Shown in pieces: positions 34,063 to 43,292 of a stretch of 64,000 nt of DNA. The translations under genes were made by a program, and so were the position numbers. Under the pieces are notes generated by a model, which saw only the letters and a list, made by a program, of their open reading frames with translations, did not search any database and had not been told where the DNA came from. The stretch's first letter is position 1. Each line of letters starts with the position of its first letter. The DNA is from Caulobacter sp. (GTDB lineage: Bacteria > Pseudomonadota > Alphaproteobacteria > Caulobacterales > Caulobacteraceae): positions 31,594-95,593 of the forward strand of contig JARWZW010000018.1 in the NCBI GenBank assembly GCA_029866155.1. The letters run 5' to 3'.

Positions 34063-36726
34063 CTACCCTACGGTTTCCAGACGCTTGAGGGCCGCCTGGA
34101 GCTTGCTCCGGGCGGCCTCGGCTTCCGCCAGCCGCTCGCGGTTCTCTTCGATCACCTCCTCCTTGGCCTTGGCCAGGAAGTCAGGATTGAGCAACTTGCG
34201 ATTGGTCCGGTCGATGTCGGCGCCATAGTTGGCGATGTCCTTCGAGAGCCTCGCCTTCTCGGCCGCCAGATCAATGAAGGCGGCGACGGACAGGGCGGCT
34301 GTCGCTTCCCCGATGACGAAAGGCACGGATCCCTGGGGCGCAACGTCTGCCAGTTCCAGGGTCTCGATCCGCCCGAGGGTCTGGATGAGGTCAGCGTGCC
34401 GGCCCAGCCGCGCCGCAGTTTCCGGCGAGGCTCCCACCAGGGTCAGGGGAATTCGTGCGCCGGGCGGCACATTCATTTCCGCTCGAACCGATCGCACCTG
34501 GCTGACCAGCTCCACCACCCATCCGATTTCCGATTCTGCCGACGGATCGATCCAGTTGGGCGGCAGGTCCGGCCAGGCTTCCGTGATCAGCATTCCCTTG
34601 CGGGCCGGCCCCTCTTCGCCTGTCCGGGCCCAGAGCTCCTCGGTGACGAAAGGCATGACGGGGTGAAGCAGGACAAGGCACTGGTCCAGCACCCAGGCGG
34701 TCATGGCCTGGGTTTCGGCCTTGGCCGCCAAGTCGGATCCATTGAGGATCGGCTTGGCCAGTTCGAGGTACCAGTCACAGAATACATTCCAGACGAAGCG
34801 ATAAAGGGACCCTGCCGCGGCGTCGTAAGCGCAGTCCTCCAGAGCACGGGTGACATCCCGGGCCGTCTTGACCGTCTCGCCGCGTATCCACTGGTTCAGG
34901 GTCTGGCTGGCGACCGCAGGATCGAAACCCTCAGTTCGGACGCAGCCGTTCATCTGGCTGAAGCGGGTCGCGTTCCAGAGCTTGGTGCCGAAATTGCGAT
35001 AGCCCTCGATCCGCTGGGTGGAGAGCTTGATGTCCCGGGCCTGGCCCGACATGGCGGTCAGGGTGAAGCGAACCGCATCACAGCCATATTGGTCGATCAA
35101 GTCGAGGGGGTCCATGACGTTGCCCTTGGACTTGCTCATCTTGGCTCCGGAGGCGTCGCGGACCAGGGCGTTGATGACCACCCGCTTGAACGGAACCTCG
35201 CCAGTGAAATGCAGCCCCATCATCATCATCCGGGCGACCCAGAAGAAGATGATATCGAAGCCTGTCACCAGGGTGTGGGTCGGGTAGAACCGCTTTAGGT
35301 CCTCGGTCTGTTCTGGCCAGCCCAGGGTCGAGAAGGGCCAGAGACCGGATGAGAACCAGGTGTCCAGGACGTCTTCATCCTGGTTCAGCACAGTCGCGGC
35401 GCCATAATGAGCGTCAGCCAGCGCCTGGGCCTCGGCCTCGCTTTCGGCGACAAAGGTCTCGCCATCGGGACCGTACCAGGCCGGGATCCGATGCCCCCAC
35501 CACAGCTGGCGGCTGATACACCAGGGCTGGATATTCCGCATCCATTCAAAATAGGTCTTGTCCCAGCTACGCGGCTCGAAGACCGTCTGCCCCTCTTCGA
35601 CCGCCTTGATCGCCGGACGGGCCAGGGTTTCAGCATCGACATACCACTGGTCGGTCAGGAAGGGCTCGATGACCACGCCGCTGCGGTCGCCATGGGGCAC
35701 CTGGTGGCGGGTTTTCTCGATCTGCCGCAGCAGGCCCAGTTCCTCGAACCTGGAAACGACTTCCTTGCGCGCGACAAAGCGGTCCAACCCCTGGAGGTCG
35801 GCGGGTCCGTTCTCATTGATCCGGCCGAAGGCGTCGAGAATACTGATCGCCTCCAGGCCATGGCGCTTGCCCACCTGAAAATCGTTGAAGTCATGGGCAG
35901 GCGTAATCTTGACCGCGCCAGAGCCCTTTTCCGGGTCTGCATAGTCATCGGCCACGATGGGGATCAGCCGGCCAACAATCGGCAGACGAACCTTCTTTCC
36001 GATTAGGTCGCGATAGCGCTCGTCATCGGGATGAACCGCGACCGCAGTATCGCCCAGCATGGTCTCCGGACGGGTGGTGGCGACCACGATCTCCCCGCTG
36101 CCATCCTCCAGCGGATAGGCGAAATGCCAATACGCGCCGTCGACTTCCTTCTGTTCCACCTCAAGGTCGGAAATGGCCGTCTGGAAATGAGGGTCCCAGT
36201 TGACCAGGCGTTTGTCCCGATAGATCAGGCCCTGTTGATGGAGGGTGACAAACACCCTTCGCACCGCCGCAGACAGGCCTTCGTCCAGGGTGAAGCGTTC
36301 TCGGCTCCAGTCGCAGCTCGCGCCAAGGCGCCGAAGCTGGTTGACGATGGTTCCGCCACTCTCGGCCTTCCATTCCCAGATCTTGGCGACGAAGGCTTCC
36401 CGACCCAGGTCTCGCCGGCCGAGATTGGCGCCCTCAGCTGCGAGTTGCCGCTCCACGACCATCTGGGTCGCAATCCCGGCATGATCAGTCCCGGGCAACC
36501 AAAGGGCCGCCTTGCCCCGCATCCTCTGGAACCGGATCAGTACATCCTGCAGCGTGTTGTTCAGCGCATGGCCGATATGCAGGCTGCCAGTGACGTTGGG
36601 GGGCGGAATGACGATGCTGAAGGGTTCGGCCGCCGGATCGTCAGACGGCTTGAACGCGCCAGCAGCTTCCCAGGCCGCATAGAGGCGCGGCTCGGCAGTT
36701 TTGGGTTCGAAGGTTTTTTCGAGCAT
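34063..36726 (-). CDS. valS: Valyl-tRNA synthetase
   Basis: An 887-residue class Ia synthetase that charges tRNA-Val and edits Thr. The HIGH motif appears as [17 protein letters not shown] near the N-terminus and the KMSKS loop as [14 protein letters not shown]. The CP1 editing domain ([25 protein letters not shown]) and a C-terminal coiled-coil end ([20 protein letters not shown]) are present, as in bacterial ValRS. It lies 190 bp downstream of popZ on the same strand. Confidence 0.97.
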   Translation of the reverse strand: MLEKTFEPKTAEPRLYAAWEAAGAFKPSDDPAAEPFSIVIPPPNVTGSLHIGHALNNTLQDVLIRFQRMRGKAALWLPGTDHAGIATQMVVERQLAAEGANLGRRDLGREAFVAKIWEWKAESGGTIVNQLRRLGASCDWSRERFTLDEGLSAAVRRVFVTLHQQGLIYRDKRLVNWDPHFQTAISDLEVEQKEVDGAYWHFAYPLEDGSGEIVVATTRPETMLGDTAVAVHPDDERYRDLIGKKVRLPIVGRLIPIVADDYADPEKGSGAVKITPAHDFNDFQVGKRHGLEAISILDAFGRINENGPADLQGLDRFVARKEVVSRFEELGLLRQIEKTRHQVPHGDRSGVVIEPFLTDQWYVDAETLARPAIKAVEEGQTVFEPRSWDKTYFEWMRNIQPWCISRQLWWGHRIPAWYGPDGETFVAESEAEAQALADAHYGAATVLNQDEDVLDTWFSSGLWPFSTLGWPEQTEDLKRFYPTHTLVTGFDIIFFWVARMMMMGLHFTGEVPFKRVVINALVRDASGAKMSKSKGNVMDPLDLIDQYGCDAVRFTLTAMSGQARDIKLSTQRIEGYRNFGTKLWNATRFSQMNGCVRTEGFDPAVASQTLNQWIRGETVKTARDVTRALEDCAYDAAAGSLYRFVWNVFCDWYLELAKPILNGSDLAAKAETQAMTAWVLDQCLVLLHPVMPFVTEELWARTGEEGPARKGMLITEAWPDLPPNWIDPSAESEIGWVVELVSQVRSVRAEMNVPPGARIPLTLVGASPETAARLGRHADLIQTLGRIETLELADVAPQGSVPFVIGEATAALSVAAFIDLAAEKARLSKDIANYGADIDRTNRKLLNPDFLAKAKEEVIEENRERLAEAEAARSKLQAALKRLETVG

Positions 36727-36916
36727 GACGGGGTCTTTGTTGAGAGGCGTGCTTACTACGCCCTCCCCGCTGCAGAAAAGCCCGGGATCACAACGACTGG
36801 CAAACAGTGGCGGGATCCCGGCGCCAGGGGGCGGAACCGAGCAGGCAGGCTTGGTTTGGGGACGGGATCCGGCCGCCCAGAAACGGTCCCGCCGACTTTG
36901 GCGAGCGCCGTCCCGG

Positions 36917-37477
36917 CTAGCCTACTCGGCCGCGCTGCAGCTTTTCGACAGCTTCTGTCACCTTGGCCTCGACAATGCGCGGCAGGTTGTCGTCGAGCCA
37001 GGTCTTGATCAGCGGCTTGAGCAGTTCACGAACCACGTCATCCAGACTGCGGCCGGGCGCCGGCATGGCCAGGGCGGCTTCAAGTCGACCGAAAGCCGAG
37101 GCCGTGGCCGCGGCGGCGACAGCACCGATAATCGGATCGTCATCCACCGGCGCAGGCGCAACATAGGCCACGGGTTGGGGCGCGGGACGCGGCGCCGGTT
37201 CCGGCGGAGGCGTCCAGGCGACAGGTTCGGGCTCCGGCGCAGTGGCGCGCATCGGCGGCTCATAGATGTCCAGATCGCCATGAGTCTCGAGCGGCGCAGA
37301 GGCTTCGATCGCCTCGGTGAGCTCCAGAACGTCCTCATCCTCGGGCTCGACCGGCGCAAGCGACACAACCGGCGCCGACTCGGCCTCGGCCGGCGGGGCG
37401 TCATCTTCCGATATAATTCGGCGGATGGAGGCCAGGATTTCCTCCATCGTCGGTTCCTGGGCAGACTGTTCGGACAT
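36917..37477 (-). CDS. popZ: Polar organizing protein PopZ (DUF2497)
   Basis: A 186-residue scaffold that assembles at cell poles and anchors the chromosome origin through ParB in Caulobacter. The N-terminal helix [21 protein letters not shown], which binds client proteins, is conserved. It is followed by a Pro/Glu/Asp/Ala-rich linker of about 100 residues. The C-terminal oligomerisation part has [32 protein letters not shown]. The neighbouring valS and tolC genes match the order I know from Caulobacter. The 115 bp upstream should contain its promoter. Confidence 0.93.
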   Translation of the reverse strand: MSEQSAQEPTMEEILASIRRIISEDDAPPAEAESAPVVSLAPVEPEDEDVLELTEAIEASAPLETHGDLDIYEPPMRATAPEPEPVAWTPPPEPAPRPAPQPVAYVAPAPVDDDPIIGAVAAAATASAFGRLEAALAMPAPGRSLDDVVRELLKPLIKTWLDDNLPRIVEAKVTEAVEKLQRGRVG

Positions 37478-37592
37478 GTTAGCGCCTAGGCTGAGGGGTT
37501 CGAATCCGGCTTCAGCGACAGGTTATGCACACCCGCCGCCTCCTGCAAATACAACGGCGACTCTTACACAGAAGTTGCCGGGATTCGAAGAC

Positions 37593-39050
37593 TTATCGCG
37601 GCGCGGTCTTGACCGCTTCGTCCGGCGCAGGCCCGATCGCAGGTGCTGCAATCCTGTCAATGGCCGCAATTGCAGGCTCCCACAGGACCCGGCCGAACGA
37701 GCGGGTCTTCTTCCGGGGACCCGGATCATACAGGGGTTGGCCGGGGGTGAGATAGCGAGCCTCCAGGCGGCCGACTGCCGACAAAACCAGGGCGCTGGCC
37801 AGATACTCGTCGCGACGGGCATTGATCAGGGACAGTTCCGCAGACCGAAGTTCCTGCTGGGCGTTCAGTACATCAAGAGTGGTGCGCAGGCCGACCTGGG
37901 CCTCCTGTCGCACGCCCTCGAAGGCGATACGCGCAGCCCTGACCTGTTCTTCGTTGGCCGCCAGTCCGGCGCGGGCGCCCTGAAGCTGGTTCCAGGACTG
38001 GGAGACATCCTGCTGGGCGTTGCGGCGCGCGCCTTCGATCGCCGCAACATCTGCATTATTCTGCTGCTTCGCCTGGCGGATCGAGGAAGAGATCTGGCCA
38101 CCGAAAAAGATCGGCATGGTCACGCTGACCTGGCCCGAGATCGCCTTGTTGTAATCCTCGAAGGGCGAATTGTCGCGGGTGGCGCTGCCGCTGGCCCCGA
38201 GGGTGCTGGACAGGGTCACATTCGGGCGGGTCGCCGCCTTGGCCTGGGACACACGGGCGCGGCTGGCCTGTTCCGAGAAGTCAGCCGCCAGCAGGGCGGG
38301 ATTGTTCTGGTCAGCCATCGAAAAGGCGATCTCGACAGTTTCCGGCAAAAGTCCGGCCAGGGACGGCTCCTGCTCCAGTTCGCCCGGCGCCTGACCGACA
38401 ACCGCCTTGTAGCTGGCCCGGCTGATGGCCAGCTGGGCGCGGGCATTGGCCTGGCTGGCCCGGGCGGCGGCGAACCGAGCCTCGGCCTGTGCGACATCGG
38501 TCCTGGTGATTTCACCAACCTCGAACCGGGCACGGGCCTCGTCAAGCTGGCGCTGCAGAACCGAAACATTCTCTTCGGCAATTCGCCCCGCCTCGATATC
38601 CCGCCGAACATCCACATAGGCCTGGACCACCTGGGTCAGGATGCCGGCCTCGACGGTGCGCAGGGTCTGGCGTCCGGCCTCGATATCAGCCTGGGCGGCG
38701 GAGATCTGCGCCCGAACCCGGCCGCCGGTGTAGAGTGGCTGGCTTACCGAGAGACTGGCGCTGTTGCTGGAGTTCTCGCCAGCGGAAAAACTGAGTCCGC
38801 CATAGCTGGTGCTGGACCGCGTATAGGTTGCCGAAAGTCCGACCTCAGGCCTGTAACCCGACAGGGCTTGAACTACAGTCTCGTCCAGCGCCCGGAGATT
38901 GGCGCGCTGTTCCCGAAGTGTCGGGTTAGTCTGGTAGGCCAGTCCGATGGCCTCCGCCAAGGTCTCTGCCGAAGCAGGTCCAGCCATACCGGCCAGGAGA
39001 CCCGCACTGCAAATGGCGGCCAGCAATCCGGCCCTACGGCTTTTCAACAT
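37593..39050 (-). CDS. TolC-family outer-membrane efflux/secretion channel
   Basis: A 485-residue protein with a signal peptide (LLAAICSAGLLAGMAGPASA) and two outer-membrane efflux repeats rich in coiled coil. Examples are SVLQRQLDEARARFEVGEITRTDVAQAEARFAAARA, and its counterpart VGLRTTLDVLNAQQELRSAELSLINARRDEYLA. Channels of this kind serve type I secretion and RND/ABC exporters, and in Caulobacter a similar gene near popZ works with S-layer secretion. The exact partner here is not shown. Confidence 0.9.
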   Translation of the reverse strand: MLKSRRAGLLAAICSAGLLAGMAGPASAETLAEAIGLAYQTNPTLREQRANLRALDETVVQALSGYRPEVGLSATYTRSSTSYGGLSFSAGENSSNSASLSVSQPLYTGGRVRAQISAAQADIEAGRQTLRTVEAGILTQVVQAYVDVRRDIEAGRIAEENVSVLQRQLDEARARFEVGEITRTDVAQAEARFAAARASQANARAQLAISRASYKAVVGQAPGELEQEPSLAGLLPETVEIAFSMADQNNPALLAADFSEQASRARVSQAKAATRPNVTLSSTLGASGSATRDNSPFEDYNKAISGQVSVTMPIFFGGQISSSIRQAKQQNNADVAAIEGARRNAQQDVSQSWNQLQGARAGLAANEEQVRAARIAFEGVRQEAQVGLRTTLDVLNAQQELRSAELSLINARRDEYLASALVLSAVGRLEARYLTPGQPLYDPGPRKKTRSFGRVLWEPAIAAIDRIAAPAIGPAPDEAVKTAPR

Positions 39051-39228
39051 AGAACAATCCCCAGAGGCGGCGATGACCTTCGCAGCCCTATATGGTCGCC
39101 TGTAAGTCTGACTGCCAGTCGCGGCCAGTTAAGCTTTTTTCACGCACCGACGTTTCTGCCGGATTACAGAGTCGCCGCATCCTTGCCCAAATTACCGAAC
39201 GCCCTGTCACCAGAGCGGTGGCCGCGCC

Positions 39229-39801
39229 CTAGAAAACGAAAGAGGCCTTCGGCTCAAACCCGGACAGAACAACCGCCGAGGACTCAAACAGGGAGCGGGC
39301 GCCGACACCGTCTTGGGATCTGATATAGAGCATTGCCCGGCCAAGGGGACCGATACGGACAACAATTCCCAACCGCCCGTGTAGCGCCAGGCTGTCTTTC
39401 CAGTCCTCGGGCGGTTCGCTGACCGCGCCCTCGCTGATAACCAGGTCGTATCGGCCGGTATGGGCGACCCTGAGTGCCGCGTCGTCGAGACGCTCGACGG
39501 TCAGACCCAAGCGCTCCAGAACAGCGGCGGCATAGGGCGCCGCAATCGCAAGGGCCGTTTCACCAGCCCGGGGCTCAAGGGCCTGCAGCATCTTGGCCAC
39601 ATCACGAGGCCGCATCAGGAAACGTCCCGGTGCATATTCCACTTCAGTGTCGGCGTAGGCGCTGAAGCTCTTGCCCTCGGGCAGAAGTCGCTCACGGTCC
39701 ACATGGCGAACTGCGTCCTGGATGGCGAGATCGGTCACGTCGGCCGTGCGAATCTGGCTTTCGACCATATTATCCCGCGCAGCAGCGAAATCGGCGGCCA
39801 T
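39229..39801 (-). CDS. Protein-L-isoaspartate O-methyltransferase-like protein with degenerate SAM site
   Basis: A 190-residue Pcm-family protein starting MAADFAAARDNMVESQIRTADVTD. The N-terminal AYADTEVEYAPGRFLMRPRDVAKMLQAL matches the family segment that precedes motif I. Motif I itself, normally EIGTGSGY, reads ALAIAAPYAAAVLERLG, without the glycine-rich loop. SAM binding may thus be lost or changed. The start is set at ATG 39801, not 39894. It lies 179 bp upstream of tolC on the same strand, an arrangement common in alphaproteobacteria. Confidence 0.82.
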   Translation of the reverse strand: MAADFAAARDNMVESQIRTADVTDLAIQDAVRHVDRERLLPEGKSFSAYADTEVEYAPGRFLMRPRDVAKMLQALEPRAGETALAIAAPYAAAVLERLGLTVERLDDAALRVAHTGRYDLVISEGAVSEPPEDWKDSLALHGRLGIVVRIGPLGRAMLYIRSQDGVGARSLFESSAVVLSGFEPKASFVF

Positions 39802-39948
39802 TGGAATCCCTGCCCAGCAAAACGAATAGAGCGGCTTATAGGTCCGGCCCACCCACGAGGCAATGCGATGCTGCGAGGCATTGCCCCGCAGCACGGCCTC
39901 TGCTAGCCAAGCCCCTCCCCGGCGCGCCGCCAGCGCCGGTGGGTGTGA

Positions 39949-40022
39949 GGCCTGGTGGCGGAGTGGTTACGCAGAGGACTGCAAATCCTTGCACCCCGGT
40001 TCGATTCCGGGCCAGGCCTCCA
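39949..40022 (+). tRNA. tRNA-Cys (GCA)
   Basis: A 74-nt cloverleaf with acceptor stem GGCCTGG/CCAGGCC, discriminator T and encoded CCA. The anticodon stem GAGGA/TCCTT encloses loop CTGCAAA with GCA. The T arm is CCCGG-TTCGATT-CCGGG. All arms can be formed. Confidence 0.95.
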
Positions 40023-40536
40023 AACTTTTCAATGACTTATCCGAAGCGGCCACTCCCCTGACAAGTGGCGACTATCGGCTGCTCTGTCCTCGAGGATTTC
40101 CCGGCTGGATTCGCCGCCCCCCGCTGAGAGCCAGGGTCGCCGTCCAAGTCAGTCTGGCGTGCCTCCTGTTCGGCCTCTGCTGCAGTCTATCCGCCGTCGG
40201 CGCCAGGGAGACCGATTGAAGCGGCCGATAGATCGCGTGCGGGCCAGGGCCCTGTCGCAGTGGCCAGAACAGCGGCGCAAAGGGGATGCCCTGCCGGCCA
40301 TGCGCAGACGTTGCCCGGCACAGCAGGGATCCCGCCTGGAGTGACGGAGTAGCGCCGACTGAACCGAGGCTCGCCCGTCACGGAAGGCATTGTCCGCGCC
40401 TGGACGCGCTGAGGTCCAGAAGGCGCAAGCAGCCGCTGGCAGATCAGCCGATCGCCACGGTAGCATGAGGTCGCGCATTCGGAATTCTGGTTGCGCTTCG
40501 CGCCAAACCCAAACCAGACTGCCTAGGGTAGGCGCT
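40023..40536. other. About 510 bp with no convincing gene, downstream of tRNA-Cys
   Basis: The ORFs here lack codon bias and resemble no family. GCCACT (40049-40054) and AGTGGC (40064-40069) form a 6-bp hairpin that may end the tRNA transcript. A short signal-like stretch ending in stop (VSLACLLFGLCCSLSAVGA, stop at about 40219) could be a gene relic. I see no repeat of the tRNA 3' end. It may be a decayed or integrated segment. Confidence 0.45.
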
Positions 40537-41370
40537 TCAGAGCTTGACCCGAGTGTCGCAGATGTCGAGCGCGGCGGCCACCTCCGCCAGACGCGGTTCG
40601 GTGAAGGCGCGAATGCGGGGGTCGGTGACGATCAGGAATTCACCTTGATCGAGCCCTTCGAACAGGGTCTGGACCGTATCCTCCGGCGACCGCCCAGCAT
40701 CGAGCGCATCTGAGGCCGTCGCCTGGGCGACTTTTGCACCTCCAAACCGATCCGGCCTGGCGCGCTTTGCGTTCCAGAGGTTGGTTGAGACAACGCCAGG
40801 ACAGACGATCGAGACATTGACGCCATTGCCCTTGAGATCGCGTCGGAGACACTCCGTCATTCCAAGAACGGCGTGCTTGGTAGCCGTGTAGGCGCTGAAC
40901 GGCCCCATCGTCGGGACCGCAATCGAGTTTTCCGACCCGGTATTGACAATATGGGCGAGCTTTCCGGCAGCTGCGGAGCGACGCAGCGCCGGCAGCCAGG
41001 AGACCACCGCATTATAGACACCCCGGACATTAACCTCGAACACCCAATCGAAATCGTTGGGACGGGTCCGGTCGAGAGGTCCCGCGGTGAATACACCGGC
41101 GTTGTTGAAGGTGATATTGACCCCTCCAAGCTCGGTCTCGACCCTCTCGGCCAGAACCTGAAGGGCGGCTAGGTCGGTTACATCTCCCTGATAGGCTGTC
41201 GCCCTACCACCGGCCGCGCGGATGCCGACGGCGGTTTCTTCTGCGCCGTCCAGGTCAATGTCGATTACGGCGACAACCGCGCCCCGGCGTGCACAGGCCT
41301 CGGCCATAGCCCTGCCAATCCCGCTTCCCGCTCCGCTGACCACGGCGACAACGTCCTTCAGATCAAGCAT
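40537..41370 (-). CDS. Short-chain dehydrogenase/reductase
   Basis: A 277-residue classical SDR with VSGAGSGIGRAMAEACARRGA (cofactor loop, about 11-31), DVTDLAAL, NNAGVFTAGPL and the catalytic SAYTATKHAVLGM. Asp in VIDIDLDGAEE suggests NAD preference. The C-terminal extension past about 250 is longer than the minimal fold. It lies downstream of a decayed acyl-CoA ligase fragment, so the two may once have belonged to one lipid or terpenoid degradation set. Confidence 0.9.
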   Translation of the reverse strand: MLDLKDVVAVVSGAGSGIGRAMAEACARRGAVVAVIDIDLDGAEETAVGIRAAGGRATAYQGDVTDLAALQVLAERVETELGGVNITFNNAGVFTAGPLDRTRPNDFDWVFEVNVRGVYNAVVSWLPALRRSAAAGKLAHIVNTGSENSIAVPTMGPFSAYTATKHAVLGMTECLRRDLKGNGVNVSIVCPGVVSTNLWNAKRARPDRFGGAKVAQATASDALDAGRSPEDTVQTLFEGLDQGEFLIVTDPRIRAFTEPRLAEVAAALDICDTRVKL

Positions 41371-41454
41371 CCAGGCGATCCTCTTTGCCGGAAAGTGATA
41401 GTCAAAGGCGGCCCGTTCCGGCCCCTCGTCGACCCATTCAAAGGTCGGTCATTT

Positions 41455-42060
41455 TTAAGGAGATCGATATTTGCTGATTAACTCCTGCCGAAGGACTCTT
41501 CGGAGAAGCTTTCCAGTTTCATTGTAAGGTAATTCGAACCTGAAATCCCAAATCTGTGGCTTTTTCGTCGATCGCAATCGCGCCCTTACCCATTCCGATA
41601 ACTCTAAGACATCAGGAGCGGGATTTCGTGTAACAATAACCGCAGCAACCTGCTCACCCCACTGATCATCAGGAAGGCCGAATACGGCTACATCGATGAC
41701 AGAATTGTGGGTACGAAGGACATCTTCAATTTCACCCGGCGAGATATTCTCACCTCCTCGGACGATCACGTCATCGAGTCGCCCCTCAACGAATAGATAG
41801 CCTTCATCATCCAGAAATCCCGCGTCATTGGTCGCGAACCATCCGTCATCCTGGATGACCTTTCGGTGGAGATACTCTCCAGCCACCTGATCACCGCGGA
41901 TGTAAACCTCACCAGAACAAGCGTCATGGCGATCAGCATGACGATCGCCGTCCCCGCGGAAATGAGTCGAACATCGCTATGGAGTGCCCTTCTCCCGAGT
42001 GAGGGCCCGCCTTGATGTGCTGCCTGGCCTGCCGGCACGTCTCTGTGCTCCTGAAACATT
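41455..42060 (-). pseudogene. Remnant of an AMP-dependent acyl-CoA ligase (5'-truncated, frameshifted)
   Basis: Only the C-terminal third of a ligase is intact: SGEVYIRGDQVAGEYLHRK, DDGWFATNDAGFLDDEGYLF, DDVIVRGGENISPGEIEDVL and a closing LPYNETGKLLRRVLR (A10 Lys). Upstream in the same frame a TAG stop appears at about 41977. A neighbouring frame carries GRRALHSDVRLISAGT, which resembles the SVGRPLPGVEVRIV part of such ligases, so a frame change is likely. The N-terminal two thirds are absent. The base composition is visibly more AT-rich than the neighbours (for example 41455-41620), which hints at transfer. Confidence 0.65.
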
Positions 42061-42171
42061 CGTGACGTTGCCAGCGCTTGCGAGTTTGAGCCACCCCACG
42101 ATCATGGACCTGGCAGGGCGAACTCCGTGCACCAACCAGGGCTGTGTCGGCGCAGGTCCGACATACTCGAC

Positions 42172-42204
42172 TTGACAGTACTTCGCGTCCCTCGCCTACT
42201 GATA
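42172..42204 (+). promoter_or_regulatory. Possible promoter of the acidic-tail protein gene
   Basis: TTGACA at 42172-42177 matches the -35 consensus exactly. CCTACTGAT at about 42195-42203 is an imperfect -10 with roughly 17-bp spacing. The predicted leader to the start codon would be about 45-55 nt. Confidence 0.4.
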
Positions 42205-42257
42205 GGGAAGAAGTCGCGCGCACCAATCGCGACCGTACGATCTTTGGGGAGAGCGCC

Positions 42258-43055
42258 GTGAGTATCATGAAGACAAGGTCGAAATGGCTTGCCACGACCG
42301 CGGCCGCCGCCGCCGCCGGGGTGATCAGTCTGTCTGTTGTCGGTCTGCCCGCTCAAGCCGCAAAGGCATCGAAGTCAGAACGGGTGATTTCGCCGGCGAG
42401 GGTCAACGCCCTCATGAGCTCTGCAAAGCTTAAAGTGCAGACCATGCAGCGCCGTGGAGACACCTACGTGGTCAAGGCCAAAGGCCTGAGTGGCAATGAA
42501 GTCGTTGTGGTGGTTGACGGCCGCAAGGGGGACATTATCGGTCTGGATGTCGTCAAATGGGCGCCCGGAGCCAAGCGCATCAAGCGCGGATCGCGCGGCA
42601 AGGCCTTCACCGGAGATGTGTACGAATTTGGCGTGACCCTGACTCTTGCGGCGCTCGTCGGATGGACCCCGTACGACAGTCGTGCCTGGTCTTCGACGAG
42701 CGTTGAATGGATCGAGGTCACCTATGAAACCGTTACCTTTACAGAGGTAACCTATGAAACAACGATTATCGAAGAGTCTTACGAGACTTACTCTGAGGAG
42801 TATTCTGAATCTTACGGCGTTGACCTGGAAGAAACTGTGACGACCTATGAGGAAACGGAAACCTCATTCGAAGAGAGCATGCAGGTCGAAGAAGCGATGG
42901 ATGACGACAGCTCTGATCAGGAAGATTCGATGGAATCTTCGTCTTCGGAAAATGATGAGGCGGACGAGGAGGACGAAGAGGACGAGCAGGACGACTCTTC
43001 GGCTGAAGAGACCGATGAGCCGGACCACGCAACCCAGTCGGCACAGGCGGCGTGA
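42258..43055 (+). CDS. Exported PepSY-like protein with a highly acidic repetitive tail
   Basis: A protein of about 265 residues. GGGGAG six bases before GTG 42258 favours that start, though ATG 42267 also works. A signal segment (LATTAAAAAAGVISLSVVGLPAQA) leads to a PepSY-like domain at about 55-110 (LKVQTMQRRGDTYVVKAKG, EVVVVVDGRKGDIIGLDVV). A basic stretch (GAKRIKRGSRGK) and a hydrophobic segment (VTLTLAALVGWTPY) follow. From about 153 the tail shows a 10-residue T/Y/E pattern (EVTYETVTFT, EVTYETTIIE) and then a run of Asp, Glu and Ser (EADEEDEEDEQDD). Calcium or other cation binding at the surface is plausible, but unproven. I recognise no named family for the whole. Confidence 0.72.
   Translation: MSIMKTRSKWLATTAAAAAAGVISLSVVGLPAQAAKASKSERVISPARVNALMSSAKLKVQTMQRRGDTYVVKAKGLSGNEVVVVVDGRKGDIIGLDVVKWAPGAKRIKRGSRGKAFTGDVYEFGVTLTLAALVGWTPYDSRAWSSTSVEWIEVTYETVTFTEVTYETTIIEESYETYSEEYSESYGVDLEETVTTYEETETSFEESMQVEEAMDDDSSDQEDSMESSSSENDEADEEDEEDEQDDSSAEETDEPDHATQSAQAA
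42714..42760 (+). repeat. 17-bp direct repeat inside the acidic-tail gene
   Basis: GAGGTCACCTATGAAAC (42714-42730) and GAGGTAACCTATGAAAC (42744-42760) differ at one base and lie 30 bp apart, in frame. They encode EVTYET twice and show that the tail grew by unit duplication. Confidence 0.75.
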
Positions 43056-43120
43056 CGCCAGGAGCTTCAAGCACCGCGACAGGATGGATTGTGACATCGG
43101 CAGCGGAATTTTGCAGTCCG

Positions 43121-43139
43121 GGGCGCTTGCGTAGCGCCC
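43121..43139 (+). terminator. Hairpin after the acidic-tail gene
   Basis: GGGCGCT (43121-43127) and AGCGCCC (43133-43139) pair perfectly around TGCGT, 65 bp past the stop codon and 38 bp before tRNA-Asn. No T tract follows, so termination is only probable. Confidence 0.5.
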
Positions 43140-43177
43140 GGCCCCATCGTATACGCCGCTTCCTTCTGAAACGGTGA

Positions 43178-43253
43178 TCCTCGGTAGCTCAGTTGGTAGA
43201 GCAGTCGGCTGTTAACCGACTTGTCGCAGGTTCGAGTCCTGCCCGGGGAGCCA
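43178..43253 (+). tRNA. tRNA-Asn (GTT)
   Basis: A 76-nt cloverleaf with acceptor TCCTCGG/CCGGGGA, a D arm AGCTCAGTTGGTAGAGC, the anticodon loop CTGTTAA within GTCGG/CCGAC, a T arm GCAGG-TTCGAGT-CCTGC, and encoded GCCA 3' end. The anticodon is GTT. Confidence 0.96.
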
Positions 43254-43292
43254 TTCGTTGAGACTGGCCGACGCCGCTGTTTCCGCAGCCGG

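Noticed and set aside
37497-37507. GGTTCGAATCC, resembling a tRNA T-loop, upstream of popZ
   Set aside because: No acceptor, D or anticodon arm can be formed around it. A chance match or at most a tiny relic.
40149-40478. 109-residue ORF downstream of tRNA-Cys
   Set aside because: It is rich in Arg, Ala and Cys with no recognisable domain or ribosome site, so it was treated as noncoding.
42144-42257. Upstream extension of the acidic-tail protein from ATG 42144
   Set aside because: It would put 38 polar residues before a normal signal peptide and would overlap the likely promoter. The GTG at 42258 has a proper ribosome site.
40023-43177. Attachment-site duplication of tRNA-Cys or tRNA-Asn ends
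   Set aside because: I looked for a second copy of either 3' end in the segment and did not find one, and no integrase gene is present.
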